Shown here: one piece after another, positions 23,601-33,300 of the stretch
How the letters are laid out: the number at the start of each line of letters is the position of its first letter
Position numbering within the stretch: the first letter of the stretch is position 1
Source: Schizochytrium sp. TIO01
Lineage: Eukaryota > Sar > Bigyra > Thraustochytrida > Thraustochytriidae
Direction of reading: 5' to 3'
DNA length: 64,000 bases
Assembly: GCA_004764695.1 (NCBI GenBank)
Contig: SMSO01000005.1
Coordinates: 533,501-597,500 of the forward strand
The notes under the pieces: generated by a model
What the model was told of the DNA's origin: nothing
Seen by the model: the letters and a program-made list of their open reading frames with translations, nothing else
Database searches by the model: none
Made by a program: the position numbers and the translations under genes

Positions 23601-23921
23601 CTCATTCAATTTGGTTACAGCATCCTGCAAAACGCCGACCATAGTGACTGAGTGTGATACACGACGCATACGAGCTTCCATTATTGCTTGTTGCTTGTCA
23701 AGCAGAACTTGCATGCGAGTTGTGCATGCATTCAGTTCATCACAAATTTGTTCATTGCGAGACTCAGAAGACTCCTCACGTGGAAGGGCTACCTGGTGTA
23801 TAACATGATTCAGGAAGCTGCGTGCCTTAGCAATAAAAAATTGGCGGATCGTGAGGCGCTTCACAGGCTTGGCTCGCGCAAGTATTTCGCCATCTTCAGG
23901 CTGCGAATGCCTGAGGCCCAT
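14664..23921 (-). CDS. Giant acidic tandem-repeat protein (about 3085 residues)
   Basis: No known family was recognised. The frame is open to 23999 but that end is TTG; the first ATG is at 23921 (MGLRHSQPEDGEIL). Residues ~25-50 are basic. Residues ~60-270 contain two probable coiled-coil segments with an acidic stretch between them. Next comes a block of ~25 repeats of 50 residues rich in D/E/H/Q/S (DNA 19010-22780). Each repeat carries a SCDDEC-H motif (two Cys and one His), a LEEEDQ-HED segment and GIDDGQHSYDEEV. A more divergent acidic region with spaced (S/Q)YD-x-EE motifs follows, then five 30-residue repeats (PYEVEYHESDIEDDQ, DNA 17011-17430) and an acidic C-terminal third ending GFYWGEYH. 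There is no membrane segment or obvious catalytic domain. The periodic acid, Cys and His residues suggest metal or cation binding or a scaffold; that is only inference. The unbroken 9.2-kb frame through so many repeats argues that it is translated. Confidence 0.8.
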   Translation of the reverse strand: MGLRHSQPEDGEILARAKPVKRLTIRQFFIAKARSFLNHVIHQVALPREESSESRNEQICDELNACTTRMQVLLDKQQAIMEARMRRVSHSVTMVGVLQDAVTKLNELDVLDRDDEGTDNHSENATLVEGEEGEAENPEVSVSHEYMNSNDLDEHNSSLNHHRTTPPAVEMLVQCQDAVVTCQRLLNEAQSTLNNVNQAEDRIIRLANSVTERMQDEKATERVMQKYLIRIAERLICDHSASKLLVATVMYDVTSEGSNQSNTDEETKDDEARATIISKDDGYVFESQEEPHDEEEQQEEGKDLLSEEISSFECAALEPRRTFDTSTSVYNVGVDCEMGSDPGNVFDCVRHARIGSEPNFNDGEQNNEVAKFSDRFQTDEVEDNQHSCDEEAQQHAEVDEDHQSCDDECHSASLAEEAQEAHEDEHSASGIDDGQHSYDEEVHQDADVDEDRQSCDDECHSASLEEEDQDAHEDAHSESGIDDGQHSYNEEVHQDADVDEDHQSCDDDGQHYYVHQDAEVDEDDKSCDDDGHAAYLEEEDQDAHEDAHSESGIDDGQHSFNEEVQQDADVDEDHQSCDDECHSASLDEEDQEDHEDEYSASDIDDSQHSYDEEVHRDAEVDEDDESCDNDGHSAYLEEEDQDAHEDAHSESGIDDGQHSYDEEVYQDADVDEDRQSCDDECHSASLEEEDQDAHEDKHSESGIDDGQHSYDEEVHQDADVDEDHQSCDDECHSASLEEEDQDAHEDKHSESGIDDGQHSYDEEVHQDADVDEDHQSCDDECHAAYLEEEEQEAYEDEHSASGIDDGQHSYDEEVHQDADVDEDHQSCDDECHAAYLEEEEQEAYEDEHSASGIDDGQHSYDEEVHQYADVYENHQSCDDDGQHSYDEEVHQDAEVDEDRQSCDDECHSASLEEEDQDAHEDAHSESGIDDGQHSYDEEVHQDADVDEDHQSCDDECHSASLEEEDQEDHEDEYSASDIDDSQHSYDEEVHRDAEVDEDDESCDNDGHSAYLEEEDQDAHEDEHSASGIDDGQHSYDEEVHEDAEVDEDDESCDNDGHSASLEEEDQEAHEDAHSESGNDDGQHYYDEEVYQDAEVDEDRQSCDDECHSAYLEEEGQDAHEDEHQASGIDDGQHSYDEEVHQDVEVDEDRQSCDDECHSAYLDEEDQEAYEDKHSASGIDDGQHYYDEEVQQDADVDEDHQSCDDECHAASLEEEDQDAHEDEHSASGIDDGQHSYNEEVHQDADVDEDNQSCDDECHSAYLEEEDQETYEDEHQASGIDDSQYYYDEEVQQDADVDEDHQSCDDEPHSASLEEEDQEDHEDAHSASGIDDSQHSYNEEAQQNAEVDEDHQSCNDECHSAYLEEEDQDAHEDEHSASGIDDGQHYYDEEVHEDADVDEDRQSCDDECHAAYLEEEDQETYEDEHQTSGIDDSQHYYDEEVQQDADVDEDHQSCDDESHSASLEEEDQDAHEDEHSASGIGDGQHSYNEEVRQNADVYQNHQSCDDDGQHSYDEEVQQDAEVDEDEHNVSHIDDNQPSYDQEAQQDAEVDEHGVDEDHQSCNDERHSANLEEEGQDAYEDGHNLPEIDKKQNSYDEEVRQGAEVQQSAEVDEDHQPCDDECHSAHLAEDQESDENEYNASGNDYVQPPRKVEASEYIFARDPHCQEDKVCAAPFGQIEDAYEGDNTSNLADDSLVSENIQDEKVRVNQGPQFYNFQERVNLSKASQESYEGGLTESDMDESRPSKNVEAHQDSVENASQFPHGAVYVGCIEENEEAYESQSSTSEIDNNKLSDDVEVYQYDDEQGSQAFNIEEHEAHVEEGEGVYKNQLNTSDIDDSQPSDVLGAPQDAVEYAYQSQNSDEVAVYVEKGEHVYGGEPNDFDADDCQPPDNIEAHYADIESTPQVHDCEEHASYIFRSQKESKDAQCTSDNSSDIQSSGSITTTQGDVDQDPKSYDSNDIPKHIEVHQEAYDVEVYQDDAQDVPQSHDIEEYATYVQGQAGSEDAFHKCANVNDAKVAEKLQTSQDDIQPPPQSYVREEAVTSFEASLNASNDAAIYQTPGSKAHPAGTEEAQERREITHHVFGADNVQLTEDFEPHQTDVDARHQSKNSKVDTGSADEGVVREKIDCHVSLNNDSELPGGVQANQPDLVEDNQAYIKQTDKCEISAANIDEVQQPYEVEYHESDIEDDQPSNQVYQTNIDEGQQPYEVEYHESDIEDDQQSGQVYQTKIDEVQQPYEVEYHESDIEDDQPSNQVYQTNIDEGQQPYEVEYHESDIEDDQQSDQVYQTNIDESQKPYEVEYHKSDIEKGEKSRNTRWDHKSSSSNYSQDCHDKSRWVFVAEHDQTKHDNDQWVYTSSKQNSDEAWASHNDPCHGNNQILHAKQYPHDSVQHGRNESHLTYAPTGLVYGKDWPGYGKCQPATDDNQSQDAVIRNNASSQGWPCNGGSAERISKVPSRQDIEDHSLDDMLESFEQLKLTSTNESFNHTRKHDIDKTVSDATSYSEDSHPVLNEASQSESQKTKNTLSSSSSFAGMDLLANRVDQSDNFSAKRNYNNLQTQTQNTSSYDKPHLLRSTVDGAGNHHIDGGDELHHNNKLGWTKACGDHIGDGHQHMAPHQDHNLFMTDVFEEDIPTTATNGAPSNMISNIEESYQNFIHQMGASPAETYDPEQVDTDMVDADLLEGFEYSFSDENGVESHNPTELEARNTDEMEMELSFDESLFRTDISMEIDGKTAFDKTTSEEPFDDKNFIRVSDDELMNGFEFFFGTDFQYNGEELTAIEHAEGQPHHFQHGYPAADNGFAEVSTGVSNPKLKVNEGNQDNGDMEGSFSYEQAVEYFDEYTQNMILEPARLHVEADHNMQTAGSQQELARSHFISESVAMETNDGMLQTQTNENSLQISSESSSPSHLNLLTAALQSCSESASESASSPHLNLLAAAALQYESYIRTGADASEGQPSNDEANELMDAAHDNNSSVDNDEAKETNLKEDPYATEESFDEDSNEDEDKEYQADEHFRGANGLKCLNPEMRTPGTRQPVTDGFSSWSHPFEDYFGDAAPETQDYTSQKECSRVEEQDSAQNEKSGFYWGEYH
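17011..17430 (-). repeat. 90-bp in-frame coding repeats, about 4.7 copies
   Basis: The phrase TCAATATCAGATTCGTGATA recurs at 17101, 17191, 17281 and 17371, with a divergent copy at 17011. The period is exactly 90 bp (30 codons). The three central units differ by only a few bases, implying recent duplication or homogenisation. Confidence 0.95.
19010..22780 (-). repeat. 150-bp in-frame coding repeats, about 25 copies
   Basis: TCATCGCAAGACTGGTGGTC and close variants recur every 150 bp (for example 19561, 20011, 20311 and 21061), with a few shortened units (near 21280, 22380 and 19230-19440) that all keep the frame. Central units (20700-22700) are the most alike and the edges more diverged, the pattern expected from unequal crossing-over. 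Because 150 is a multiple of three and the repeats avoid stop triplets, long meaningless frames also appear on the opposite strand. Confidence 0.95.
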
Positions 23922-24117
23922 CGTAAGTACCAGCTGGCGTTTCCAGCCAAATGTTACAAAATACCTAGAAGGCCAGGAAAATGAGCGAAATAATTCCAAG
24001 GCAGTTTTGTTTGAAAAATGAAGCCTTGTCAGAACTTGCTCGTATTTCTACTGCAAATAACGCAGTCTCGAGACAAATTGAAGCAAAATTATCTGCCAAT
24101 ATTTTGGTGCTGCCGTT

Positions 24118-25694
24118 GAAAACTTGTCGGTTGTAAGACAAGTCCAAGCGGGCAAGCTTGTATGAACTCGTCTGTAGGCCGCAAATGAGAAAGATTGAAG
24201 CAGAGAGGCTTCTAAGAACTTGTCAATGGTGTGGCTAGAAGCAAACTTGTCGATTACAAGACAAGTTCAGGCGGGCAAGCTTGTATGAACTCGTCTGTAG
24301 GCCGCAAATGAGACGGATTGAAGCAGGAAGGCTTCTAAGAACTTGTCAATGGCGTGGCTAGAAGCAAACTTGTCGGTTGTAAGACAGTCCAAGCGGGCAA
24401 GCTTGTATGAACTCGTCTGTAGGACGCAAATGAGAAAGATTGAAGCAGAGAGGCTTCTAAGAACTTGTCAATGGTGAGGCTAGAAGCAAACTTGTCGGTT
24501 GTAAGACAAATCTAAGCGGGCAAGCTTGTATGAACTCGTCTGTAGGACGCAAATGAGAAAGATTGAAGCAGAGAGGCTTCTAAGAACTTGTCAATGGTGA
24601 GGCTAGAAGCAAACTTGTCGGTTGTAAGACAAATCTAAGCGGGCAAGCTTGTATGAACTCGCCTGTAGGCCGCAAATGAGACGGATTGAAGCAGGAAGGC
24701 TTCTAAGAACTTGTCAATGGTGTGGCTAGAAGCAAACTTGTCGGTTGTAAGACAAGTCCAAGCGGGCAAGCTTGTATGAACTCGTCTGTAGGCGCAAATG
24801 AGAAAGATTGAAGCAGAGAGGCTTCTAAGAACTTGTCAATGGTGAGGCTAGAAGCAAACTTGTCAATTGCAAGACAAGTCCAAGCGGGCAAGCTTGTATG
24901 AACTCGTCTGTAGGCGCAAATGAGACAGATTGAAGCAGAGAGGCTTCTAAGAGCTTGTAGATGGTGTGGCTAGAAGCAAACTTGTCGGTTGTAAGACAGT
25001 CCAAGCGGGCAAGCTTGTATGAATTCGTCTGTAGGACGCAAATGAGACAGATTGAAGCAGAGAGGCTTCTAAGAACTTGTCAATGGTGTGGCTAGAAGCA
25101 AACTTGTCGATTGCAAGACAAGTCCAAGCGGGCAAGCTTGTATGAACTCGTCTGTAGGACGCAAATGAGACAGATTGAAGCAGGAAGGCTTCTCAGAGCT
25201 TGTAGATGGTGTGGCTAGAAGCAAACTTGTCGATCGCAAGACAAATCTAAGCGGGCAAGCTTGTATGAACTCGTCTGTAGGACGCAAATGAGAAAGATTG
25301 AAGCAGAGAGGCTTCTAAGAACTTGTCAATGGTGTGGCTAGAAGCAAACTTGTCGATTGCAAGACAAGTTCAAGCGGGCAAGCTTGTATGAACTCGTCTG
25401 TAGGACGCAAATGAGAAAGATTGAAGCAGAGAGGCTTCTAAGAACTTGTCAATGGTGTGGCTAGAAGCAAACTTGTCAATTGCAAGACAAGTTCAAGCGG
25501 GCAAGCTTGTATGAACTCGCCTGTAGGCGCAAATGAGACAGATTGAAGCAGAGAGGCTTCTAAGAACTTGTAGATGGTGTGGCTAGAAGCAAACTTGTCG
25601 GTTGTAAGACAGTCCAAGCGGGCAAGCTTGTATGAATTCGTCTGTAGGACGCAAATGAGACAGATTGAAGCAGGAAGGCTTCTCGGAACTTGTC
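24118..25694. repeat. Tandem satellite, 13 copies of a ~123-bp unit
   Basis: The phrase AAGCGGGCAAGCTTGTATGA occurs 13 times, at intervals of 121-123 bp (from 24145 to about 25615). Each unit contains the palindrome CAAGCTTG, a small GAAGC...GCTTC dyad and, in many copies, a perfect 7-bp stem ACTTGTC/GACAAGT around an 8-nt loop. Length is not a multiple of three overall and no shared frame looks like protein. The array begins about 200 bp upstream of the ATG of the giant repeat gene, so it occupies its promoter side. Confidence 0.95.
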
Positions 25695-28600
25695 TACTGT
25701 CACAAGATAATACTTACTTTGAGCATAGAACAATATTGAAGGACAAAATATTGTTCAGTAATCGCAAAGCCTTGCAAAAGAGGCCGTGGATGGGAAGAGG
25801 AAAGAGAGACAAGTTTGATGAAGATGGAGAACAGAGAGCAGGGAGAATAGCTCGGAGCGTTGTTGAGGCCTGCAAGGAGCAGGGGCGGGACAAGAGGAGG
25901 TTTCTCTTTAGGCTTTGGGCAAACGTTCGGGTTCTGTTTAGATCACCGTTCGCTACAGATGCCAAGATCCAGTGAAGAATCTGAGAGAGTCTGATAGAGT
26001 TTTCGTCTTAAACATTTTCACCTTCGCTAAGTGTTAGTTAGATTTGGCTACAATGCAGGCCTTCATCATACAAAACAAAAAATCAAAAACGTAAACGACA
26101 AGAAAGCTTTCCTGAGAAGTATCTAGGAAAATTCGATAAATTTGCCACCTTAAACATTTCACTCTCGCTAGTCTTTGCACGCTTTCCTATACACTCAAAG
26201 ATATAAAGACAAGGGAGAAATCCTTGATTCTTAAATGATTGAACCCTTGCATTCACTCTGCTCAAAGAAAATCGTTGGTGATACTGAGAGTAAACTCGTC
26301 CAGCAACCCTTCCGCTCATTGGTAATCTCTTTTTCAAATTACAGAATGTTTTAATACTTTTACCTCTATAACCTCAGGACAACCCCGGGTTACGACGTAT
26401 TAAACAAGAAAGACGAACAGAAACATCCAAAGCCCGGCATGGAAAGACATAAGAGGCATTACATATGGAATGGGCAGCTACCTTGATTGCGGAGTACAGC
26501 ACAAGCATCATGACCGCGCAGACGAAAGCGATGGTTCGTGTCTGTTTCAACATGTGTAACGGTCGTTGCGGAGAAGTAATAGAAGGCATTTTCTATGCAA
26601 ATAAGTTAGTATGCTTTTCTTCATCTACACCAGGCCTATTGTATTACTAAGAAATGTGTTCACAGCCTACACAATCATATACGCAAATGTGTATGACAGA
26701 CGTAGGTAGAAAATCAAAAATTCATTTTAAAAAAATAGAATCGCGATTGCCTTCGGGATGTTCTAGTGGTTGGAAAGGATTTTGACGAGTTGAACCAGCT
26801 TAGGTGGATCCGATCCTTGCAAACCCAAAACAATCTTGATGCCCTTCTACCTTAAAGGAAAAAATAGAGAAAACTGATTTTTCTTTTATAACGGAGGTTC
26901 AAGTGGGTATGCGAGAGTTCGCACAACAGCTAACTTACTGTCGTTGCTACATTCAATAAATGAAGAGCCTCATAAAAACAACTCCAACATAGCTTAAATC
27001 GGAGCAACTTTCAACCTATGTGAGCATGCCAGCACCAAACGTCTTCATGTGTAAAATTAGATTGCATAGTTCGAGTTATAAGATGATGGCTTTGAATGAC
27101 GCATAGTAAAGGATAAAGTTAAAAAGAAGAGAAATTTAAGGTACGTTTGCCCTAAGAGGATCTTGTTTCCTGGGCAACGGCAACGCCCTTCTAGAGTATT
27201 CCCTCCGATTTACATCCTTTTAGTTGACCAAAATATTTATTTGCTACGTTGGGGCGCAGCGCTTTCTCAGGATGGTTGCCAACATAAGAAATTTATAATA
27301 ACCATGACTAACACCAGCATTCTTTGCCACATAGCTTCAAGACATAGTAATTATTTGCTGAGTCGGTGAACCTTATCGGTAATCTTTCTTTTGCGCGAAT
27401 TCAAGATTTATTGTTGTCTTTATTCTGGTACATGGATGAAGTAAGTGGTCTTTTGTCTACAAAGTTCTTAGCACAGCTTATATAAAATGTAGGATTATTG
27501 CTGCTCATATAGCATGCTTTAAATAAAAACCAACCGCTAGCGTTGAACGCGACGCCTCTCCTGGTCTGAGCGTCTTGGCTTCGGGTTTATTGGCGAGACA
27601 AGACCCCGTCCGCGATGTGCTCTAACCTCCCCGGGCTGAGTGTCCCATCCGCTGTTGAAGCCTCCAATAGGCTTTCTTTGCAGCTAGAACCCTTTGCTTA
27701 GACATCGCAAACGCTGCGCGCGTGAGCTTTGTGCTTGCTAACTTGCCTTTGTCTTAAGTTCTGTGCAGGGAAGGCCTCGTAAAAACCGATTGGAGGAGTT
27801 GACCGATTAGGCCTTTTATTTAGACCGTTTTAGTTATCCGTTGTTTGGGGATAAAACTGGGCTCCACACGATGAGCGCAGCTGTTAACGCCTCGATGGTG
27901 AAAGTAGATGCATGCGATGAAGTCTTTAAGAGCAAACCTTGGCATATGAATTCGATAAATGATACCTTAATGAGAGTTAAGCGAGAACAAGCCTAGCAAG
28001 GAAGTATTGCTTTAGGCAAACACTATGTTTGTGGATCCTTTGACGATGCTCAAATGCAGAGAAACATGCGTTCGTACGATTCTGGAATACGCTGAAAGGT
28101 ATGTGTTGTAAGGAAAACAAACTGGGTGCTGTAGGCTGTCAAGGAAGTGTTAAGTCCAGTACAAGAGATTGTTCACGTAGGAGAGGCAAAGGTTTATTAT
28201 TTACTTTAGAAGCTAGACGATATGAATTGCAAACATAGACCAAAAAAAACTTGGTCTCAAAATCTTGACATTCGTGCCTAATTAAACTGTCTCTTTTTAT
28301 GAGTCTTTGTCTTGGTATGCTTTATAGAAAGAGGGCCGCCTATGAGAACTCCAATGAATTCAAGCGTTGAAAATTTTATTTATCAAATTTTATAGACTTT
28401 AAGAATGTTCAACCGAAGGTCTTCCTTTTTTATGTCGAGGCCTTCGAAAGTACTTCATCAAGTCTGTATCATTGCCCGCCGCGGCGTAATCGCTCATATA
28501 AGAAACGGGAAAGTGGAAGTTTCATTTTTATAGAGAATTACTTCCGAATTGCCGCAGTCCAGTCGTAGTGGAAAAATAAAACATGAACCGGTTTATCCGA

Positions 28601-30378
28601 GACCTCCGTTCTATATAGCTCCAGAAAATCAGAGCGAAACCTTTTCATTCTATGCGTAGCCTTAAGTATTCCATTGCAGAGCCATACACTTTATTGAGAG
28701 TGCGAAAAGGCTCGATTCTGGCTCTGTGAGGTTCATAAGGACACAAAAGGATATACGTAAACAATAGCAAGTAGATGGTCAAAAAGATTCAGCAGTGTGA
28801 AGAGCACACCTTTTAAAAATTGGAACATGGTATACACTTGGTATCTTGATGTTATAGTTTACTCGGGTCTCTAGAGTTCCCATGGCCCGTGCATAACTTC
28901 TTGAAGATTTAAAGAAAATATTGTTCCGGTGATGACCTCACGGGATGTCCTTATGTTACACTTTGAACTAACCAATGATGATCTGCAAAGGTTGAGGATA
29001 TTGTAACAAAGTTAGAATGTGCCATTCTATGCATGCACACCTTAGTAAAGGTTAGTCAATTTTAAACAAACCTATACATATGACTGCTGGTGAGAACCAT
29101 AAATAGGAAGGTTGACAGATTTCACCCTCCAACATGAAGGGTTGGAAGAGACGGACTAAATGCGAGCTTCAAAGAGTCAAGCTTCCTGAAGTACCCTTTC
29201 TAGGAGAACTATATTCACTCGTGCTTGCCTTTCATGCGTTTGGTGAACTACCTTGTGGAGACCCTGGAGTGTAAGTTTGAAGGTCATGACGTAAAAAGGG
29301 AAAGTTTAGGAGCGAAACATGCGCAGCACGCGCAGCACGCGCTTCATTGATGCATTCTAATCGTCAATATCCAAGCACGCCTTCCATACCATTTTCGTAT
29401 TTATTACTTTCCAATACTCTCTGCAGTCCAACGCTTAAACCTCTGCATTGTTCCCTCTTTTTTTTAATCTCATGTAGTAGTATGTTAACCACTATTAGTA
29501 GATTTCTCATTTGAACCTCGGTACGGCCACTATTAGAGCATTTAGTTTTCTATAGGGAAAGACAGGAGGATTGGAAAACCCGAGAATTGTATTTTCCTGG
29601 AATAAAGTATATGAAAGTCAATAAATGACTCTAGCAACTCTAGACCTCTCTTACACCAGTTTTATATGCATATTTTTCTGATAAAATTGTAGCTGAGAAC
29701 CAATCCACAAACTTGATATCGGACAAATTTAACCAAAGTCACGGAAAAGTATCTAACAACCAGCCTGCGCACTCAGCTCGAATCGTTCAGCTATCGTATA
29801 TAAGTAGCAGGATAATTCACTTCTCCTTTCTTCCTTTCTTCCTTTCTTTCATTCTTTTTCCTGAACCTAATGAATGTCAAAAAACTGTCAAGAAGGGAGT
29901 CTTTGTGTCTAAAATAAAGAAAAACGAAAGTGGTTTTGGCTGAGAATCATCGGTGTAACTCGAAAAGAATATTCCGTTCCTCTCTTCGTTGGCGATACCT
30001 GTAAAGCTCACCCAGTCGCGTCTCGTACTCCTCGTCAGAACTTTGTAAGCCTGGTATGGGTATATTTTAAAGCACTACCGTTCGCCTCCACCAAAGCATG
30101 CCTCCATAGTCATAGCAGCTTTTTGGCAAGCTGCGAAAAGAACAGTGCCATTAAACTCACCTTACTGTAGAAACTTGCATTGGACAAAGCACAGTATGTA
30201 CTGAGAAGCTCATCCTGCTCACACCAATTTCTGGCTATTAATCTAAAGCCTAGGACTCTAACGCACCACCCAAAAAGCATACTAGTATTCAATATTATGG
30301 CCTAGCTCGTTCTCTCACTGACATATCTGCCTTTTGCTTTTGTCATAGACAAACTCTTGGCGCTGCTTACTTCCTGCG
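25695..30378. other. 4.7-kb stretch with no recognisable gene
   Basis: This region is mostly AT-rich. Open frames are short, and none shows a protein family or a consistent codon pattern. A weak frame at 25574-25975 begins inside the satellite and has Arg/Lys-rich but unrecognised sequence. A locally GC-richer patch lies at about 27540-27700. No transposase, tRNA or snRNA was identified. The right end should hold the promoter of the importin gene. Confidence 0.5.
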
Positions 30379-33300
30379 ATGGATTGGGCCGCGGCCGTTC
30401 AGGGCGTGCTAAGCGCAAATGCCGAGGAGCGCGGCGCTGCAGAGAGTGCCATCGCCAGGTGCAGCAGCGATGACGCTCTTGCGCTGGTCACGTTGGTCAC
30501 TCACGGTCGTCTCGGGCAGCGCAACATTGCCATGCCTGCGCGCGAAGCCGCTGCTGTGCTACTCGTGCCAGTTCTCCTCGGTGCTAGGACCGCGCTTAGT
30601 GGGTCCTCTGCCTCTTCTCAGAGCTTTACTCCCCAAAGCGAGGCTAAACTTTGGGCACTCGACGGAACGACGCAGGACCAGGTCATGCAAGAACTCATGT
30701 ATGCTGCTACACGAACCTCAAAATCCGCTCCAAAATTACAAGCCAGAATTGCACACGCTGTAGCTGCAATGGCCGAAGAGTATGGTGAGGAATGGCCTGC
30801 ACTAAAGCAAGCTTTTTTAGAGATTCTTGCAGATTCTTCAGTTCATTCACAATTCTCAACAAATGTAAACTCTGGTATGCAGTCAAATTATGCTGGAGAC
30901 GTGGATGGACAAAGTGGCTTGCTCACAGCAATGCTTGTGGCTGTGTCAGCCCCAGAGACCATCATGTCGATGTTTTCGGGTGACGAAGAGGTTCAGCACT
31001 GGGCAAGGGCGTTGCAGTATGGTCTACAGAGGGCTGACAGCAACATCCAAGTTGCTGTTGCAGCGCTTAATGCAGTAGCTGCGGTGGGACCTTATGTTCT
31101 TGGTCAGGACCGCAGGACATTTCAGGAACTAGCTACGCAAATTGTGCCATGCATCCAGTCTTGTGCACAAGTCTCATCAGGGGCATTGGAAACAGCTATG
31201 ACTTCTCTTGCAGAAATGTGTTATGAGAGTACCCATATTCTGGGACCTGCGCTGTTCTCAATGCTGCAGCTAATTTTGGCTATCATTGACTCACAAGGAC
31301 TTTCTGACGAGATTAGAATTCTAGGAATAGAATGCCTGGCCGGATTGTGCGAGCGACTTCCTTCGTCTGTACGCCAGCTGCAACAAGATCTTAGTGGTGC
31401 AAAGCTGATAGAGACGTTAATGCGCACTATAATAAACACACTCGAAGATGACGCCCCTTTAGATGTGCTTCAAGATGGAGGAATTTCGTCCCCATGTGCA
31501 GCTGCAAGTGCTGCTTGCATTGGTCGCCTAGCTGTTTCAGATTGCTTGGGCGCAAACCACGTAGGTGCAGCTATAATGCAACTTGCTCAAGATTGTTTGC
31601 AAAATGCACAATGGAAGCCTGTCGTCGCTGGAATTGAGACAGTGGCACAGCTAGTGGATGCACACTGTCTAACTCCAACCGGTGCCCTTGGATTTGGTCG
31701 AGAAGTTGCTCAAGTTGATCAGATAACTACAGAGGTGCTCTCCAGAGCACGGGACTGGGCTGTCGCAGCAATCACTCAGCATGCTGATCTTCGGGTACAG
31801 TATACTGGCCTAGCATGTTTAGGAACTTTGTCAAGTCACCCCGAGTCGGTTCAATTCTTGCCTGGCTTTCGTCGTAGCGTTTCTCAGGTGGTTGCGGCGG
31901 GCCTTGCAAATGAGCACGTGAAAATTCGCCAGTGTTCTTGTGAGGTGGTGGAAGCTCTTGTCCTTACATGTGGACTTGAAGTAAGCGAACTGTCTGGTTT
32001 CGAGGTTGTAGTTAGAAAACTTCGGGAAATTGTCACTCACGATCACACTAATACAGGCGTATGGCAAGCGTCTTTATATACACTTTGCGCTTTATCATCG
32101 GATCGTGCTATGCAACCAATGATGGCCGCCCAATTCGATCAGTGGGCCCCGCTTCTTTCTTCCGCTGTGAGTGCACCATCACAGAGTGAGCATGCTCAAT
32201 CAACGCATTCGTGGAGCCTGGAAAATCGCGTTAGGGCTGGAATTTGCCTCGCGGGTTTCTGTAAAGCAGTTGGTCAACCAAGGGCCTCCACAGAAACCAT
32301 TGGTCTTATTAAATGGGCTACACAACAGCTGCAAGACCAATCACAAAGCGATTTGTTACGCGAGTGCCTAGAATTGTTCTTTCAACTTTGGGTTGCTATT
32401 GTGCAATGTCTCCCGGCTATTATATCTGCGGAGCAGATTGCACCGGCATTAACACTTGCTCGGCAAACCTTGGAATATTCGTTGGAGAATGCCCAGGAGG
32501 GAGATGGGGGTGACGAGATGGAATTCTCAACTGAGGCAGCACGGCATACCGTGGGCGCGTGGGAGCTCTTAGGCGCTATTGCTACCTACACCCCTTCTCA
32601 ACTACTACAACACGTTGAGTGGGTTTTCGAGTTTGCCCAGGCTCAGATGGACCTCGATGTTCTCCCTGACATTTATATCGCCACTGCGCAAGCTCTTGCT
32701 CAGATTGCTTCCTCTTTAGATGGCAACGAGTCTGATCTTGCATCTAATTTTCGCCATGCAACTATGGAACTTTTGCTACAAGCAATAAGTATGGGCGAGG
32801 AAGACCCGGATTTGCAAAGTGGACTTTTGCAGGTAGTGCAGAAATATATTCAAGATGCACCAGAACTTCCAGTTGCCGACACAGACTTGCTATGCACACA
32901 ACTTCTTTCGGTTTTTGAGTCAAGCATTCGCGCTCGTGCTATCCTTCAAGGCCAGCAGCGTCTTTATATGGACCCGCAGGGACCGGATGCAGATGAACTT
33001 TTAGTAAATAGTATGGCAGAAGCCTCAAATTCTGCATTTCGTGTGGAGATCATCCGTACATGGTCAATTCTTGGACAGAAAGCCCCTCACTGTTTCTCGG
33101 GTGACGCTGGTTTTTCTTTAATTTCTGGCTTGGCACAACTTGCGTTGCCACATCGTCTTTTAGAAGACAGAATGCTTATCTGCCAGTTTTATTCGGATCT
33201 TTTTGGTTCCCTGCGCTGTCAAAATGTTCAATTTCGAAATAAAGTTATTCGTCAGGTTGTGGAAACTATTGTGTTGAATGTTTTAGAAGAGCGTCGTCGA

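Noticed and set aside
24118-25694. CRISPR-like array
   Set aside because: Whole units repeat with no unique spacers, and the context is eukaryotic; it is a satellite.
25574-25975. Open frame of 133 codons starting in the satellite
   Set aside because: Its first third is satellite sequence and the remainder has no recognisable family; the opposite strand is equally open.
26750-26830. tRNA-Glu-like D-arm TTCTAGTGGTTGGAAAGGA
   Set aside because: No T-arm or acceptor stem pairs on either strand; at most a decayed tRNA-derived fragment.
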